A DNA stretch of 64,000 nucleotides from Marseilla massiliensis (GCF_016899855.1 NZ_JACJJG010000004.1:1-64000); one strand, 5' to 3'; shown: positions 36,531 to 46,822, counted from the stretch's first letter. Program-made: numbers and translations. The notes: a model not told the origin generated them from the sequence alone.

Positions 36531-39080
36531 CTATAAGTCATCGAACCTTATAACCTCTTCGCGTGGCTTGCCGTTGTCCTTCCTTTGCCCGCTCTTTCCG
36601 CCATGGGCGGCGTTGGCGTTCCCAACCTGACCGGCAGCAGGCTGCTTGGCGCCGCCTTGCCCCTGGACCTCCAGCGCGGGCACGGCGTTGCCTTCACCGT
36701 CAAGAAGTATTGAGTCTGCATTAACAGCCAGGCTATCAACAAGAGCGGTGTCTTTCTTCGCCGGATAATAGCTGTCACACATATACATGTCACGCGTGAT
36801 GTCATCGTCCTGCGGCTTGTTAAAACGTCCGTGGTATCTGCCGAACTGCGGGTCGCCCATCAACGACTGGATGAAATATCCGCATATCGGCAAGGCAGTA
36901 CGGCTGCCTTGTCCCAAAGCCCCCGTCCTGAAATGTATGCTGCGGTACTCACCGCCTACCCATGCCCCTACAACGATATTGGGACTGACGCACATGAACC
37001 ACGCATCTGAATGGTTGTTGGACGTTCCTGTCTTGCCGCCGAAATCAGTGTCCTGGGCCTTGTTTATGTATCCCCACAGGCTTTGCGACGTCCCTCCAGG
37101 TTCACGAAGTCCGCCCATCAAGAGTTGCTGCATGAAAAAGGCGCTCTTATACGGTATCACCTGCTTCTCTTCCTCGGGTGCTGTATAAACCTCGTTGCCG
37201 TCACGGTCGACGATTCTCGTCACCAGCATTGGCGGTACATGCTTACCGTCGTTGGCTATAGTACAGTAAGCGTTAACCATCTCAAGAAGATTAACGTCAG
37301 AAGAACCTAAAGCCAACGAAGGCTGCTCGTCCAGCGGGCTTTCTATACCCATGTCGTGCGCCGTCTTGGCTATATTCTTAATTCCCATCTCCTGGCCGAG
37401 CCTGACGGCTATCGAATTGATACTCCGCGCAAATGCGCCTTTCAATGGTATAGAATCACCCGAGAAATGGCCGTTGGCATTAGTCGGCGTCCATGTCGTC
37501 ATGCCGTGTTTGGCCTTGTCGTACACTTCCATACGGATATACTCGTCACGCCTCTTGTCACAAGGAGTCAGTCCTTGGTTCATGGCCTCGGTATATACGA
37601 ACAGCTTAAATGTAGAGCCTGGCTGGCGCATCGCCGTGACCTTGTCATACTTCCACGAGTTGAAGTCAATATCGCCGACCCAAGCCTTGACGGCACCCGT
37701 CTGCGGCTCCATAGCAACGAATGAGCAATGCATGAACTTAACCATGTAGCGGATTGAGTCCATTGTGCTCATCTCCTTCTCCACCATGCCCTTATCATAG
37801 TCAAAGAGCTTCACCTTATGCGGCTTGTTCAGGTAAAACGTTATAGAGTCAGGACTGTCAGGATACTTTTGTTGCAAGAACTTGTAGTAGGGCTGACGCT
37901 TGGCTATATTTTCGATAAACCCGGGTATCACCTGGCGGTTCTCATCCCGCCATGGATCCTGTCCGCTCCAATGGCGGTCAAAATTACGCTGCACCTGTCG
38001 CATCTGCTTCCTCGCCGCCTCCTCGGCATATTTCTGCATCCTTGTGTCTATCGTCGTATAGATTTTCAAGCCGCTGCTGTACAGGTCGTACCCGTTCTCC
38101 TTGCACCAATCCTTCAAGTAATCGGCTATCGCCTCCCTGAAATACATCGCCTGGCCGTCATAGTTGCTCTCCACACTGTAATTGAGCTTTATCGGTATGG
38201 CGCTAATTGAGTCATACTCGGCAGCCGTAATGTCATTGTGTTCCAACATGTTGTGCAGGACGACATTACGCCTTTGCAGGCTGTTCTCCGGATTCGTTAT
38301 CGGATTATAATATGTAGTGGCTTTCAGCATGCCGACCAACACTGCTGCCTGCTCGGCCGTTATCTTAGCCGGCGTAGTACCGAAATACGTCTTGCAAGCT
38401 GTCTTGATTCCGTAGGCGTTCGAGCCAAAGTCTACGGTGTTGGCGTACATCGTTAGAATATCCTTCTTGTCATAAAGCATTTCAAGCTTCGTGGCAATAA
38501 TCCACTCCTTGCTTTTCATTATAAGAATGCGGATTCCCGGAATATATCCAAGCAATCCTGTAGAATACTGCGTCCTTACACGGAACATGTTTTTGGCCAA
38601 CTGCTGCGTAATGGTAGAGGCGCCACGGGCTTCATGGCTGACAATGACGTCCTTGAGAACGGCAAACATACCATAAAAGTCAATTCCACGATGTTTGTAG
38701 AAGCGTTCGTCCTCAGTATCAATCAGAGCCTTCCAGAACACAGGATTCACATCCTCATACTTTACGGGCGTACGGTTCTCGCTAAAGAATTTACCTATCA
38801 ACACACTGTCGGCGCTATATATCTCGGAAGCCTCGCTTGTCGATGGATTCTTTATTTGCGAGAATCCCGGAGACTTACCGAACAGCCAGAGGAAGTTGAT
38901 GTCAACCATACCCAAATAAAGGATAAACGCAATGATTAAAGACACTATCACCGATAGCGTCTTAACATACCATCTGCGCCCCTTATACAGGCCGACATAC
39001 CAATGGCCAAACGCCTTAGCCTTACGCAGGCATGTGCCTAACATCCTGCCTATAAACGAGTTTTTGAATCCTTCGAACAT
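36531..39080 (-). CDS. mrcA: Class A penicillin-binding protein (PBP1a type)
   Basis: An 849-residue bifunctional enzyme. One N-terminal membrane helix (about 42-62) is followed by the GT51 glycosyltransferase domain (EDERFYKHRGIDFYGM, ARGASTITQQLAKN) and the transpeptidase domain with the nucleophile in RQPGSTFKLF (about 490), SINSIAV, and KTGTSNN (about 680). The tail is Gly/Gln/Ala-rich and probably disordered. It polymerises and cross-links peptidoglycan in the periplasm. A promoter box lies 38 bp upstream. Confidence 0.95.
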   Translation of the reverse strand: MFEGFKNSFIGRMLGTCLRKAKAFGHWYVGLYKGRRWYVKTLSVIVSLIIAFILYLGMVDINFLWLFGKSPGFSQIKNPSTSEASEIYSADSVLIGKFFSENRTPVKYEDVNPVFWKALIDTEDERFYKHRGIDFYGMFAVLKDVIVSHEARGASTITQQLAKNMFRVRTQYSTGLLGYIPGIRILIMKSKEWIIATKLEMLYDKKDILTMYANTVDFGSNAYGIKTACKTYFGTTPAKITAEQAAVLVGMLKATTYYNPITNPENSLQRRNVVLHNMLEHNDITAAEYDSISAIPIKLNYSVESNYDGQAMYFREAIADYLKDWCKENGYDLYSSGLKIYTTIDTRMQKYAEEAARKQMRQVQRNFDRHWSGQDPWRDENRQVIPGFIENIAKRQPYYKFLQQKYPDSPDSITFYLNKPHKVKLFDYDKGMVEKEMSTMDSIRYMVKFMHCSFVAMEPQTGAVKAWVGDIDFNSWKYDKVTAMRQPGSTFKLFVYTEAMNQGLTPCDKRRDEYIRMEVYDKAKHGMTTWTPTNANGHFSGDSIPLKGAFARSINSIAVRLGQEMGIKNIAKTAHDMGIESPLDEQPSLALGSSDVNLLEMVNAYCTIANDGKHVPPMLVTRIVDRDGNEVYTAPEEEKQVIPYKSAFFMQQLLMGGLREPGGTSQSLWGYINKAQDTDFGGKTGTSNNHSDAWFMCVSPNIVVGAWVGGEYRSIHFRTGALGQGSRTALPICGYFIQSLMGDPQFGRYHGRFNKPQDDDITRDMYMCDSYYPAKKDTALVDSLAVNADSILLDGEGNAVPALEVQGQGGAKQPAAGQVGNANAAHGGKSGQRKDNGKPREEVIRFDDL

Positions 39081-39117
39081 ATTGAGTAAAATTATTTATT
39101 ATCTCTGCTTATTTGTG

Positions 39118-39125
39118 CAAAAGTA
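39118..39125 (-). promoter_or_regulatory. -7 box of mrcA
   Basis: The minus strand reads TACTTTTG followed by CACAAAT, leaving a leader of about 30 nt. Confidence 0.6.
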
Positions 39126-39141
39126 GTGAAAAAGACACATA

Positions 39142-40038
39142 TCACTTGCAAGAACGTATGTAATTTATGATTTCTTCAACATTATTCGGCGAAAACCAAT
39201 GTATGTCCTTATCACGTTTAAACCAAGTAAGCTGTTTCCTACAATACTTATGCGTGTCACACTTTATCCTGAAAACGGCCTCCTCAAGCGTACACTTACC
39301 ATCAAAATAATCAAAAAGCTCCTTATAGCCAACAGTGTTCAATGAATTAAGGTTACGATAAGGGTACATTTTTTCAGCCTCTTGAATCAATCCATCAGCC
39401 ACCATACGGTCAACCCGTCCGTCTATGCGCTCATAGAGCTGTTCCCTATCAAGCGTAAGCCCCACCTTTATTATATTAAACGGCCTGTCCTTTTTAGCGT
39501 TAACCCGGAACGACGTATATGTCCTGCCGGTGGAAAGACATATTTCAACAGCATGGATTACACGTTTGGGATTGCGTTTGTCAACGATACTATAATACTC
39601 TGGATCTAGCTCCTCAAGCCTGCCACATATATAATCAAGGCCTTTCTCCTCGTATTCACGCATCACCTTACTGCGGGTTGCGGTATCAACGGTCGGAATA
39701 TCATCAATGCCGTTACACACGGCATCAACATACATCATGCTGCCTCCCGACATTATGACATAATCTTTCTCCTTAAAAAGAGTATCCAACAACGCAATAA
39801 CGTCATTCTCGAACATTGACGCATTATAATATTGGTCAATGTGCAAATTGCCGACAAAAAAATGCCTGATCCTTCGGCGCTCTGCTATAGTAGGCGCTGC
39901 CGTTCCTACAGGAATCTCCTTGAATATCTGCCTTGAGTCCGCATTGACAATCACTGTGCCGAACGCTTCAGCAACCTTCAGGCATAACTCGGTTTTCCCC
40001 ACCCCGGTAGGGCCTACTATCACAATCAGAGTCTTCAT
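39142..40038 (-). CDS. miaA: tRNA dimethylallyltransferase
   Basis: A 298-residue enzyme with P-loop VGPTGVGKTELCLK, NADSRQIFKEIPVGTAAPT, and SGGSMMYVDAVCNGIDDIP. It adds a dimethylallyl group to A37 of tRNAs reading UNN codons. It lies 12 bp after lpxA on the same strand, so it is probably the last gene of the lpx operon. Confidence 0.95.
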   Translation of the reverse strand: MKTLIVIVGPTGVGKTELCLKVAEAFGTVIVNADSRQIFKEIPVGTAAPTIAERRRIRHFFVGNLHIDQYYNASMFENDVIALLDTLFKEKDYVIMSGGSMMYVDAVCNGIDDIPTVDTATRSKVMREYEEKGLDYICGRLEELDPEYYSIVDKRNPKRVIHAVEICLSTGRTYTSFRVNAKKDRPFNIIKVGLTLDREQLYERIDGRVDRMVADGLIQEAEKMYPYRNLNSLNTVGYKELFDYFDGKCTLEEAVFRIKCDTHKYCRKQLTWFKRDKDIHWFSPNNVEEIINYIRSCK

Positions 40039-40050
40039 AAGTAAAACAAC

Positions 40051-40821
40051 TTACCTTATGATGCCTCGCTTCGAGTTCTCGACAAACCTTATTATATAGT
40101 TGATTTCCTCACAGTCAGGCAAATTCCTGCGTATCTCGTCTATACCTTCCTTAAGTACACCTTTAGAATAAAGAAGACGATAAGCCTCATGGATATTGTT
40201 AATCAACTCGTTGTTGAATCCCCTACGGCGAAGTCCTACAAGATTTATTCCGCAATACCTTGTAGGCTCCTTGCCTGCAATAATATACGGAGGAATGTCC
40301 TGGCTGAAGCGGCAGCCACCTTGAATCATTACGTACCCTCCGATGTGACAGAACTGATGTACAAGTACACTGCCGCTTATTATTGCACGGTCGTCAACAA
40401 TAACCTCACCCGCGAATTTGGTAGAGTTACCTATGATACACTCGCTCCCGATTACACAGTCATGTGCGATGTGCAGACCTTCCATAAGCAGATTGTTCGA
40501 CCCGACAGTGGTGGTTCCTTTTGAGGCTGTACCTCTTGATATCGTTACGTTTTCACGAATACTGTTATTATCGCCGACCACACATGTTGTTTCTTCGCCC
40601 TTAAACTTAAGGTCTTGCGGTTTTGTGCTTATACTTGCACCTGGAAAAATCTCGTTACCGTTGCCTATACGCGCCCCGAAGTTAATGGTTACACCATTTT
40701 GGAACACATTGTTGTCACCAATTACAGTATTTCGGTCAATATAGCAAAACGGCCCTATTATATTGTTGTCACCCAGCTTTGCTTCCGGATGTACATACGC
40801 TAGCGGACTTATTTGGTTCAT
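40051..40821 (-). CDS. lpxA: UDP-GlcNAc acyltransferase
   Basis: A 256-residue left-handed beta helix of hexapeptide repeats. MEGLHIAHDCVIGSECIIGN carries the catalytic His, and STKPQDLKFKGE is the LpxA-specific loop. The C-terminal helical part includes INLVGLRRRGF. It transfers the first acyl chain of lipid A. A terminator-like hairpin separates it from lpxC-fabZ. Confidence 0.96.
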   Translation of the reverse strand: MNQISPLAYVHPEAKLGDNNIIGPFCYIDRNTVIGDNNVFQNGVTINFGARIGNGNEIFPGASISTKPQDLKFKGEETTCVVGDNNSIRENVTISRGTASKGTTTVGSNNLLMEGLHIAHDCVIGSECIIGNSTKFAGEVIVDDRAIISGSVLVHQFCHIGGYVMIQGGCRFSQDIPPYIIAGKEPTRYCGINLVGLRRRGFNNELINNIHEAYRLLYSKGVLKEGIDEIRRNLPDCEEINYIIRFVENSKRGIIR

Positions 40822-40837
40822 ATATTTTTATTTGAAA

Positions 40838-40862
40838 AAGGGCAGACCTATACTCTGCCCTT
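40838..40862 (-). terminator. Intrinsic terminator inside the lpx cluster
   Basis: AAGGGCAGA (40838-40846) and TCTGCCCTT (40854-40862) form a perfect 9-bp stem with a 7-nt loop. In the direction of transcription (minus) it is followed by TTTC and AT-rich sequence. It lies between lpxC-fabZ and lpxA, so some transcripts from lpxD may stop here. Confidence 0.75.
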
Positions 40863-40877
40863 CCGGTTATTCCGATA

Positions 40878-42263
40878 TTACTTATTCTTTACGATTTGTG
40901 CCGTAAACGTTGCCTCAGACACAATCTTGTCCCCGACAAATACGTATCCTTTCATTGATGATACTCCATGGCGTACCGGCGCAAGAAGATCCACCTTAAA
41001 CAGTAAAGTGTCACCTGGCACTACCTTCTGCCTGAACTTAACGTCATCTATCTTCATGAAATAAGTTGACCATCTCTCTGGCTCCTCTACGGTGTTAAGC
41101 ACAAGCAGTCCGCCGCATTGTGCCATTGCCTCAACCTGCAATACTCCCGGCATTACAGGCTCCTGCGGAAAATGTCCTTGGAAGAAAGGTTCGTTGCTTG
41201 TAACATTCTTCACTCCTACGATACTGCTCGGTCCCAAGGCTATAACCTTGTCGACAAGCTGCATGGGATAACGGTGCGGAAGAAGCTCGCGAATGCGGTT
41301 AACATCCATTATCGGGGCTTCGTTGCAATTATATATCGGAGCCTGAACCTCATGCTTGCGTATCTCACGGCGTATCAAACGGGCAAACTTGTTGTTTATC
41401 GTATGGCCCGGACGGGTCGCTATGATACGGCCTTTGAGAGGCTTTCCGATAAGCGCCATATCACCTACGATGTCAAGTAGCTTGTGGCGTGTACATTCAT
41501 TTTCCCACACCAATGGCTTATTCTGAATGTAGCCGAGTTTAGTCGCGTCAAGATGAGGTACGTTCAGGAAATCGGCAAGCTTATCGAGCTGTTCCTGTGA
41601 TGTCTGCCTCTCGTAGATTACGATGGCATTATCCATATCGCCACCCTTTATCAGGTTAGCCTTAAGCAGCGGCTCAATGTCCCTCACGAAAACGAAAGTA
41701 CGCGCAGGAGATATCTCCTTGGCAAAATCCTCCATGTGGTCAAGTGTAGCGAACTGGCTGTTTATGAACTTCGAGTCGAACGAGCACATAGCCGTAATAC
41801 TGAACTCCTCGTCAGGAAGAATGGTTATGCACGAGCCGGTCTCCTCATCCTTGGCCTCAATCTTATGGCGAATTACGTAATAATCTTTCGGCGCGTTCTG
41901 CTCCTCAATGCCTATCTCCTGAATTTTCTTTATATACTGGGCAGCAGAGCCGTCAAGTATCGGAAATTCCGGTCCGTTTACCTGTATAAGGCAGTTGTCG
42001 ATACCGAGAGCATAGAGAGCTGCCAGTCCGTGCTCTACCGTAGAGACTTTTACGTCGCCACGTCCAAGTACCGTCCCGCGCTGTGTATCCACAACATTTT
42101 CGGCTACCGCGTCGATTACCGGCTGTCCGTCAAGGTCAATCCTCTGTATCTTATATCCTGTGTTTTCAGCTGCCGGATTAAAAGTCACGGTAAGACTCAA
42201 CCCGGTGTGTAGTCCTTTTCCACATAAGGCAAAGCTACCCTTTAAGGTGTTCTGTTTAGACAT
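40878..42263 (-). CDS. lpxC/fabZ: LpxC-FabZ fusion: UDP-3-O-acyl-GlcNAc deacetylase / 3-hydroxyacyl-ACP dehydratase
   Basis: A 461-residue bifunctional protein. Residues 1 to about 310 are LpxC, with zinc ligands in STVEHGLAALYALG and RHKLLDIVGD. Residues about 315-461 are FabZ, with HRYPMQLVDKV, the catalytic GHFPQEPVMPGVLQVEAMAQ, and DDVKFRQKVVPGD. It commits UDP-GlcNAc to lipid A and also dehydrates acyl-ACPs, linking the two pathways that compete for hydroxyacyl-ACP. The fusion is known in Bacteroidota. Confidence 0.97.
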   Translation of the reverse strand: MSKQNTLKGSFALCGKGLHTGLSLTVTFNPAAENTGYKIQRIDLDGQPVIDAVAENVVDTQRGTVLGRGDVKVSTVEHGLAALYALGIDNCLIQVNGPEFPILDGSAAQYIKKIQEIGIEEQNAPKDYYVIRHKIEAKDEETGSCITILPDEEFSITAMCSFDSKFINSQFATLDHMEDFAKEISPARTFVFVRDIEPLLKANLIKGGDMDNAIVIYERQTSQEQLDKLADFLNVPHLDATKLGYIQNKPLVWENECTRHKLLDIVGDMALIGKPLKGRIIATRPGHTINNKFARLIRREIRKHEVQAPIYNCNEAPIMDVNRIRELLPHRYPMQLVDKVIALGPSSIVGVKNVTSNEPFFQGHFPQEPVMPGVLQVEAMAQCGGLLVLNTVEEPERWSTYFMKIDDVKFRQKVVPGDTLLFKVDLLAPVRHGVSSMKGYVFVGDKIVSEATFTAQIVKNK

Positions 42264-42268
42264 GTCCT

Positions 42269-43309
42269 TTATTTATTATTTGTGTTTTTTAATTCTTCAA
42301 CTTGTTTCTGCAATTCTCCGAGCTGCTTGTATATCTCCGGCAGCTTGCGTGTTATGGCTATCGACTTAAAGTAAGCCTTAGGTTCCATTGGCGGTGTGCC
42401 GATAAGCGTTGTGTTACCCTTGATATTGCCAGGCACTCCCGACTGCGCTCCAAGGAACGTCTTGTCGCCGATGTTGATGTGTCCGGATATGCCCACTTGC
42501 CCTCCAAACATACACCACTTGCCAATCTTGGTGCTGCCGGCTACTCCTACCTGGGCCGACATTACCGTGTTCTCGCCCACTTCAACATTGTGCGCTATCT
42601 GTACAAGATTGTCAAGCTTAACACCCTTGCGTATTATCGTAGTGCCCATGGTCGAACGGTCAACACAAGTATTGGCGCCTATTTCGACATTATCCTCAAT
42701 CGTGACTATGCCGATTTGCGGTATCTTGTCGTACCCCTCGGTGTTGGGCGCAAAACCAAAGCCGTCGGCACCTATCACAGAGCCGGCATGTATGGTCACG
42801 TTGTTGCCCAGCTTACATCCGTCATAAATCGTGACATTCGGATAAATGATACATCCCGAGCCTATTGTCACCCCATCCTCAACCACGGCATGAGGGTGAA
42901 TCTGCGTATTATCGCCTATCACCGTACCATCGCCAACGTAAGCGAACGCCCCTATATAACAGTCCTTGCCTATCTTGGCCCTTTCAGAAACGAAAGCCTG
43001 CGGACTTATGCCCGTTTTCTTCGGCAGTGAAGCCTGGTATAGCTGTAACAGTTTAGCCACGCATTCATAAGCGTTTTTAACCCTTATCAACGTAGCCTCA
43101 ACAGGCTGGGCCAACTCTACGTCGTCGTTTATGAGGACTATGCTCGATTTCGTATTATAAATATAATGTGTATATTTCGGGTTCGACAGAAACGATATTG
43201 CCCCGGGCGTACCCTCCTCGATCTTGGCAAAAGTATGTACCGTGGCATTTTCGTCACCCTCAACCTTGCCTCCGATGAAACTTGCTATCTGTTTTGCGGT
43301 AAATTCCAT
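42269..43309 (-). CDS. lpxD: UDP-3-O-acylglucosamine N-acyltransferase
   Basis: A 346-residue protein: an N-terminal LpxD domain ([17 protein letters not shown]), a hexapeptide-repeat beta helix with the catalytic His in [16 protein letters not shown], and a C-terminal coiled segment. It adds the second, N-linked acyl chain of lipid A. It is first in the operon, with a promoter box 24 bp upstream and lpxC-fabZ 5 bp downstream. Confidence 0.96.
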   Translation of the reverse strand: MEFTAKQIASFIGGKVEGDENATVHTFAKIEEGTPGAISFLSNPKYTHYIYNTKSSIVLINDDVELAQPVEATLIRVKNAYECVAKLLQLYQASLPKKTGISPQAFVSERAKIGKDCYIGAFAYVGDGTVIGDNTQIHPHAVVEDGVTIGSGCIIYPNVTIYDGCKLGNNVTIHAGSVIGADGFGFAPNTEGYDKIPQIGIVTIEDNVEIGANTCVDRSTMGTTIIRKGVKLDNLVQIAHNVEVGENTVMSAQVGVAGSTKIGKWCMFGGQVGISGHINIGDKTFLGAQSGVPGNIKGNTTLIGTPPMEPKAYFKSIAITRKLPEIYKQLGELQKQVEELKNTNNK

Positions 43310-43332
43310 TGCAATATAATTACATTTAAATG

Positions 43333-43340
43333 CAAAGATA
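43333..43340 (-). promoter_or_regulatory. -7 box of the lpxD operon
   Basis: The minus strand reads TATCTTTG followed by CATTTAAATG, placing the transcript start about 15 nt before the ATG. Confidence 0.65.
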
Positions 43341-43761
43341 GTGTAAAATTTCGATTAAGCGAAATAAAAGGGAAAAAGTTTTTATTTTTGCAAGTGCGTA
43401 AAACGTATTTTGGCCGTAATCGCAACGAATACAATACTATACAGCCTCAACGGCACATCATTTAGCAAACCGCGAAACATAACATGACAACTAGCTGTAC
43501 ATCATTGCATAATCGCGAAGGCATATATAATTCCGGGCAATGAATATGGCAGCTCCACACTCAATTACGCCAAAGCGGCAAAAAACGCTAAAAAACAGAC
43601 ATTTACCTGTTTACGCCAACATACTCGCCGTCACACTTTTCAAATAACAAAATGTAAGGCTTAAAAAGTTTTCTGCAACATAACGGCACAGCAAAAACAT
43701 CAACAAAAAGTAGCGAAATAGAATTTCCAGAGCACGAATACAGACTGGTTAACAACCGAAA

Positions 43762-43849
43762 GACGGCCCTTTCGACTGCAAAAGACCGCTCTTAGCAAGA
43801 CAATAAGCGGTCTTTTGCACAAGAAAAAACCGACTTTTCATGGACATAA
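43762..43849. repeat. 22-bp periodic intergenic array E (4 units)
   Basis: Units start at 43762, 43784, 43806 and 43828, beginning GACGGCC, GACCGCT, AGCGGTC and AACCGAC. T-tracts lie at about positions 8-11 and A-rich tracts at 19-22. Units 2 and 3 also form a perfect 14-bp inverted repeat, TGCAAAAGACCGCT (43777-43790) with AGCGGTCTTTTGCA (43806-43819). The rest of the gap 43341-44258 is AT-rich, with a GCGGCAAAAAACGC stretch near 43575 and no convincing gene. Confidence 0.7.
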
Positions 43850-44258
43850 ACATGCGATATTAAGAGATTTCAGCCGCAATATGCCCATCATTCAGTCACT
43901 TTTTATTGCACATATGCATAGTTTTACATATATCTTACTGATACACAACCGATTATATTTGCACACATTTTCATGCGATATTTCAGCAAAATGGTTTCAC
44001 TGTGAAAAATAACACAAAACCAGAACGCCTACAAAATCCAGAAAGAAAGTAAAAACAAAGAAACGCTTACTTTATGTAAAATGTCATTACCGACGCACCC
44101 GCATACCACGTAATCAGACTTCCTATCCTCGGGAAACATGCCGGTTATCATGCACAGCCACGGCAACACCCGTACATGCCTTGTCCGCCTTCATTTAAAT
44201 AGTACTTAATTAAATGAAAATAATTAAGCACCGCCGACATTATGTCGATTAAAATAAG

Positions 44259-44266
44259 TAACTTTG
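44259..44266 (+). promoter_or_regulatory. -7 box of lon
   Basis: TAACTTTG followed by CACCCC. It overlaps the TTG of the longest open frame at 44264, showing that this frame start is not the start of translation. Confidence 0.65.
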
Positions 44267-44374
44267 CACCCCAATAGTGTATTTTTGAAACGATATTACG
44301 GGCTAAAGGTTGTTTACGACGGATATGCTGCCGGTTACAGCCTCATGCGCAAGTCCGCAACAATTAAAGACAAT

Positions 44375-46822
44375 ATGAAAAAAGATTCTAACGGTGCCTT
44401 TTCGATGATAGCCGATTACGAAGGAGACATAACTAAACTGTTCGAGGGTAACAAAGACGGCGACATGCCCGTACTTGCGACACGCAACCTCATACTTTTC
44501 CCCGGCGTTGTGTCGCCGGTACTTATAGGACGCACTGCGAGCCTCAGTCTGGTAAACCGTCTTAAGGAACTACCCGACGAGCCCTTTGCCGTATTCTGCC
44601 AGAAAAACGCAGACGAAGACAATCCCACGAAGAAAGAGGATTTGTACGAATACGGCGTATACGCGAAAATAATAAGAGTGCTCGAAATGCCCGGCGGCAA
44701 CAACAACCTGACCGTCATACTGCAAGGTCTGGGCCGATGCCGGCTTACGGCGATTAAAAGTACAGAGCCATACCTTATGGGCTCGGTAGAGGTCGCACCG
44801 GAGAAGATACCCGATACAAAAGACAAAGAATTCATGACGGCCGTAGAGGATCTGCGGAACGTCACAATCGATTACGTAAAGAAGAACGACGAAATACCTG
44901 ACGAGGCACAATTTGCCCTGCAAAACATTAACAACGCAGTAATTCTGCTTAACTTCGTGTGCACAAGCCTACCGTTCGAGACGGCGGAAAAAATCAAGCT
45001 GCTTAAGGCCAACTCGCTTAAGGACCGCCTGTTCAAACTGCTCAAGATTCTGCACCGTGAGATGCAACTGCTCGAGATAAAACACGATATCAGGACAAAA
45101 ACACGCGAGGATATTGACGAACAGCAGCGCGAATACTTCCTGCAACAGCAAATTAAGAACATCAAGGAAGAGCTGTCAGGCGGCGAAAGCTGTCCGGAAA
45201 AGAAGGAACTTCTTGACGAGGCCAAAAAGAAGAAATGGCCTGAAGACATAGCAAGGACATTCAACAAGGAACTCGACAAACTTGACATCCTTAACCCGCA
45301 GAGCCCAGAGTTCAGCGTTCAGCTGACTTACTTGCAGACTATGGTCAACCTTCCATGGGAAAGCTATACCCAAGACGACTTAAACCTGGCACGCGCCGAG
45401 AAAATACTCGACAAGGACCATTATGGCATGAAGAAGGTCAAGGAGCGTATTTTGGAATACATGGCTGTGTTGAGTTTAAGGAAAGACCTGAAATCACCTA
45501 TCATCTGTCTGTATGGCCCTCCGGGAGTTGGTAAGACAAGCCTCGGCAAGAGTATCGCGGCGGCAATGAAACGCAAATACGCACGCATATCCCTCGGAGG
45601 ACTGCATGACGAAGCCGAAATACGCGGTCACCGCAGGACATACATCGGCGCAATGCCAGGACGAATAATAAAGAGCATACAAAAGGCCGGCTCGTCCAAC
45701 CCCGTATTCATACTTGACGAGATAGACAAAGTAACACAGAATACGGTTAACGGCGACCCTGCATCTGCTTTGCTTGAAGTTCTTGACCCGGAACAGAACC
45801 ATGCATTCCACGATAACTATCTTGACGTGGACTACGACTTGTCAAAAGTTCTATTCATCGCAACAGCCAACGACCTGAACACCATTCCGCGGCCATTGCT
45901 CGACCGTATGGAACTGATTGAGGTAAGTGGTTATATTACCGAAGAAAAAGTAGAAATAGCCAAACGCCACTTAATACCGAAAGAAAAAGGCAACACAGGA
46001 CTTAGCGATGAAAAGCGACTGATGTTCAACAAGCAGGCCATCGAGAAAATTATTGAGCAATATACACGGGAAAGCGGAGTACGCCAACTGGAAAAACAAA
46101 TAAACAAGGCTTTGCGAAAACTGGCATACATGAAAGCCAAGGAAGGCGCACTGCCATACACGCGGATTACTCCCAACGAAATACTCGAATTGCTTGGCAA
46201 TCCACCATTCTACCGCGACATATACCAAGGTAATGAGTACGCCGGAGTGGTAACTGGACTTGCATGGACAAGTGTTGGAGGCGAGATTCTCTTCATAGAG
46301 ACGAGCTTAAGCAAGGGTAAAGGCTCGAAACTCACCCTTACCGGTAATCTCGGCGACGTAATGAAAGAGTCTGCCATACTTGCGCTTGAATACGTAAAGG
46401 CACATGCCGGTATATTGAAAATAGATTATCGAATCTTTGACCACTGGAATATCCACATACACGTTCCCGAAGGCGCTACACCAAAAGACGGTCCATCGGC
46501 AGGTATAACCATCGCCACGTCAATAGCATCCGCACTGACACAACGCAAGGTACGCGCAAAAACGGCCATGACGGGAGAAATCACACTACGTGGGAAAGTG
46601 CTCCCTGTTGGTGGAATAAAGGAAAAGATACTTGCAGCCAAACGTGCCGGAATAACCGAGATCGTGATGTGCAAGGACAACAAGAAAGACATTGACGAAA
46701 TATCACAGGAATATATTGACGGCGTTAATTTCCACTACGTTGAAAACATCCAAGAGGTATGGGATTTCGCGTTGACGGACGAAATGGTCAAAAATCCGGT
46801 AACATTCGACATTGAAGACTGA
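44375..46822 (+). CDS. lon: ATP-dependent protease Lon
   Basis: I chose the ATG at 44375 (MKKDSNGAFSMIADYEGD), about 100 nt after the promoter; an ATG at 44345 is the alternative. The product has about 815 residues. It has an N-terminal LON substrate domain, an AAA domain with Walker A YGPPGVGKTSLGKS (about 380), and a protease domain with the Ser in PKDGPSAGITIATS (about 707) and the Lys in GGIKEKILAAKRAG. It degrades damaged and regulatory proteins. tgt follows within 5 bp. Confidence 0.96.
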   Translation: MKKDSNGAFSMIADYEGDITKLFEGNKDGDMPVLATRNLILFPGVVSPVLIGRTASLSLVNRLKELPDEPFAVFCQKNADEDNPTKKEDLYEYGVYAKIIRVLEMPGGNNNLTVILQGLGRCRLTAIKSTEPYLMGSVEVAPEKIPDTKDKEFMTAVEDLRNVTIDYVKKNDEIPDEAQFALQNINNAVILLNFVCTSLPFETAEKIKLLKANSLKDRLFKLLKILHREMQLLEIKHDIRTKTREDIDEQQREYFLQQQIKNIKEELSGGESCPEKKELLDEAKKKKWPEDIARTFNKELDKLDILNPQSPEFSVQLTYLQTMVNLPWESYTQDDLNLARAEKILDKDHYGMKKVKERILEYMAVLSLRKDLKSPIICLYGPPGVGKTSLGKSIAAAMKRKYARISLGGLHDEAEIRGHRRTYIGAMPGRIIKSIQKAGSSNPVFILDEIDKVTQNTVNGDPASALLEVLDPEQNHAFHDNYLDVDYDLSKVLFIATANDLNTIPRPLLDRMELIEVSGYITEEKVEIAKRHLIPKEKGNTGLSDEKRLMFNKQAIEKIIEQYTRESGVRQLEKQINKALRKLAYMKAKEGALPYTRITPNEILELLGNPPFYRDIYQGNEYAGVVTGLAWTSVGGEILFIETSLSKGKGSKLTLTGNLGDVMKESAILALEYVKAHAGILKIDYRIFDHWNIHIHVPEGATPKDGPSAGITIATSIASALTQRKVRAKTAMTGEITLRGKVLPVGGIKEKILAAKRAGITEIVMCKDNKKDIDEISQEYIDGVNFHYVENIQEVWDFALTDEMVKNPVTFDIED

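Noticed and set aside
44264-44374. N-terminal extension of Lon to the TTG at 44264
   Set aside because: The TTG is part of the -7 promoter box, so it lies upstream of the transcript start.
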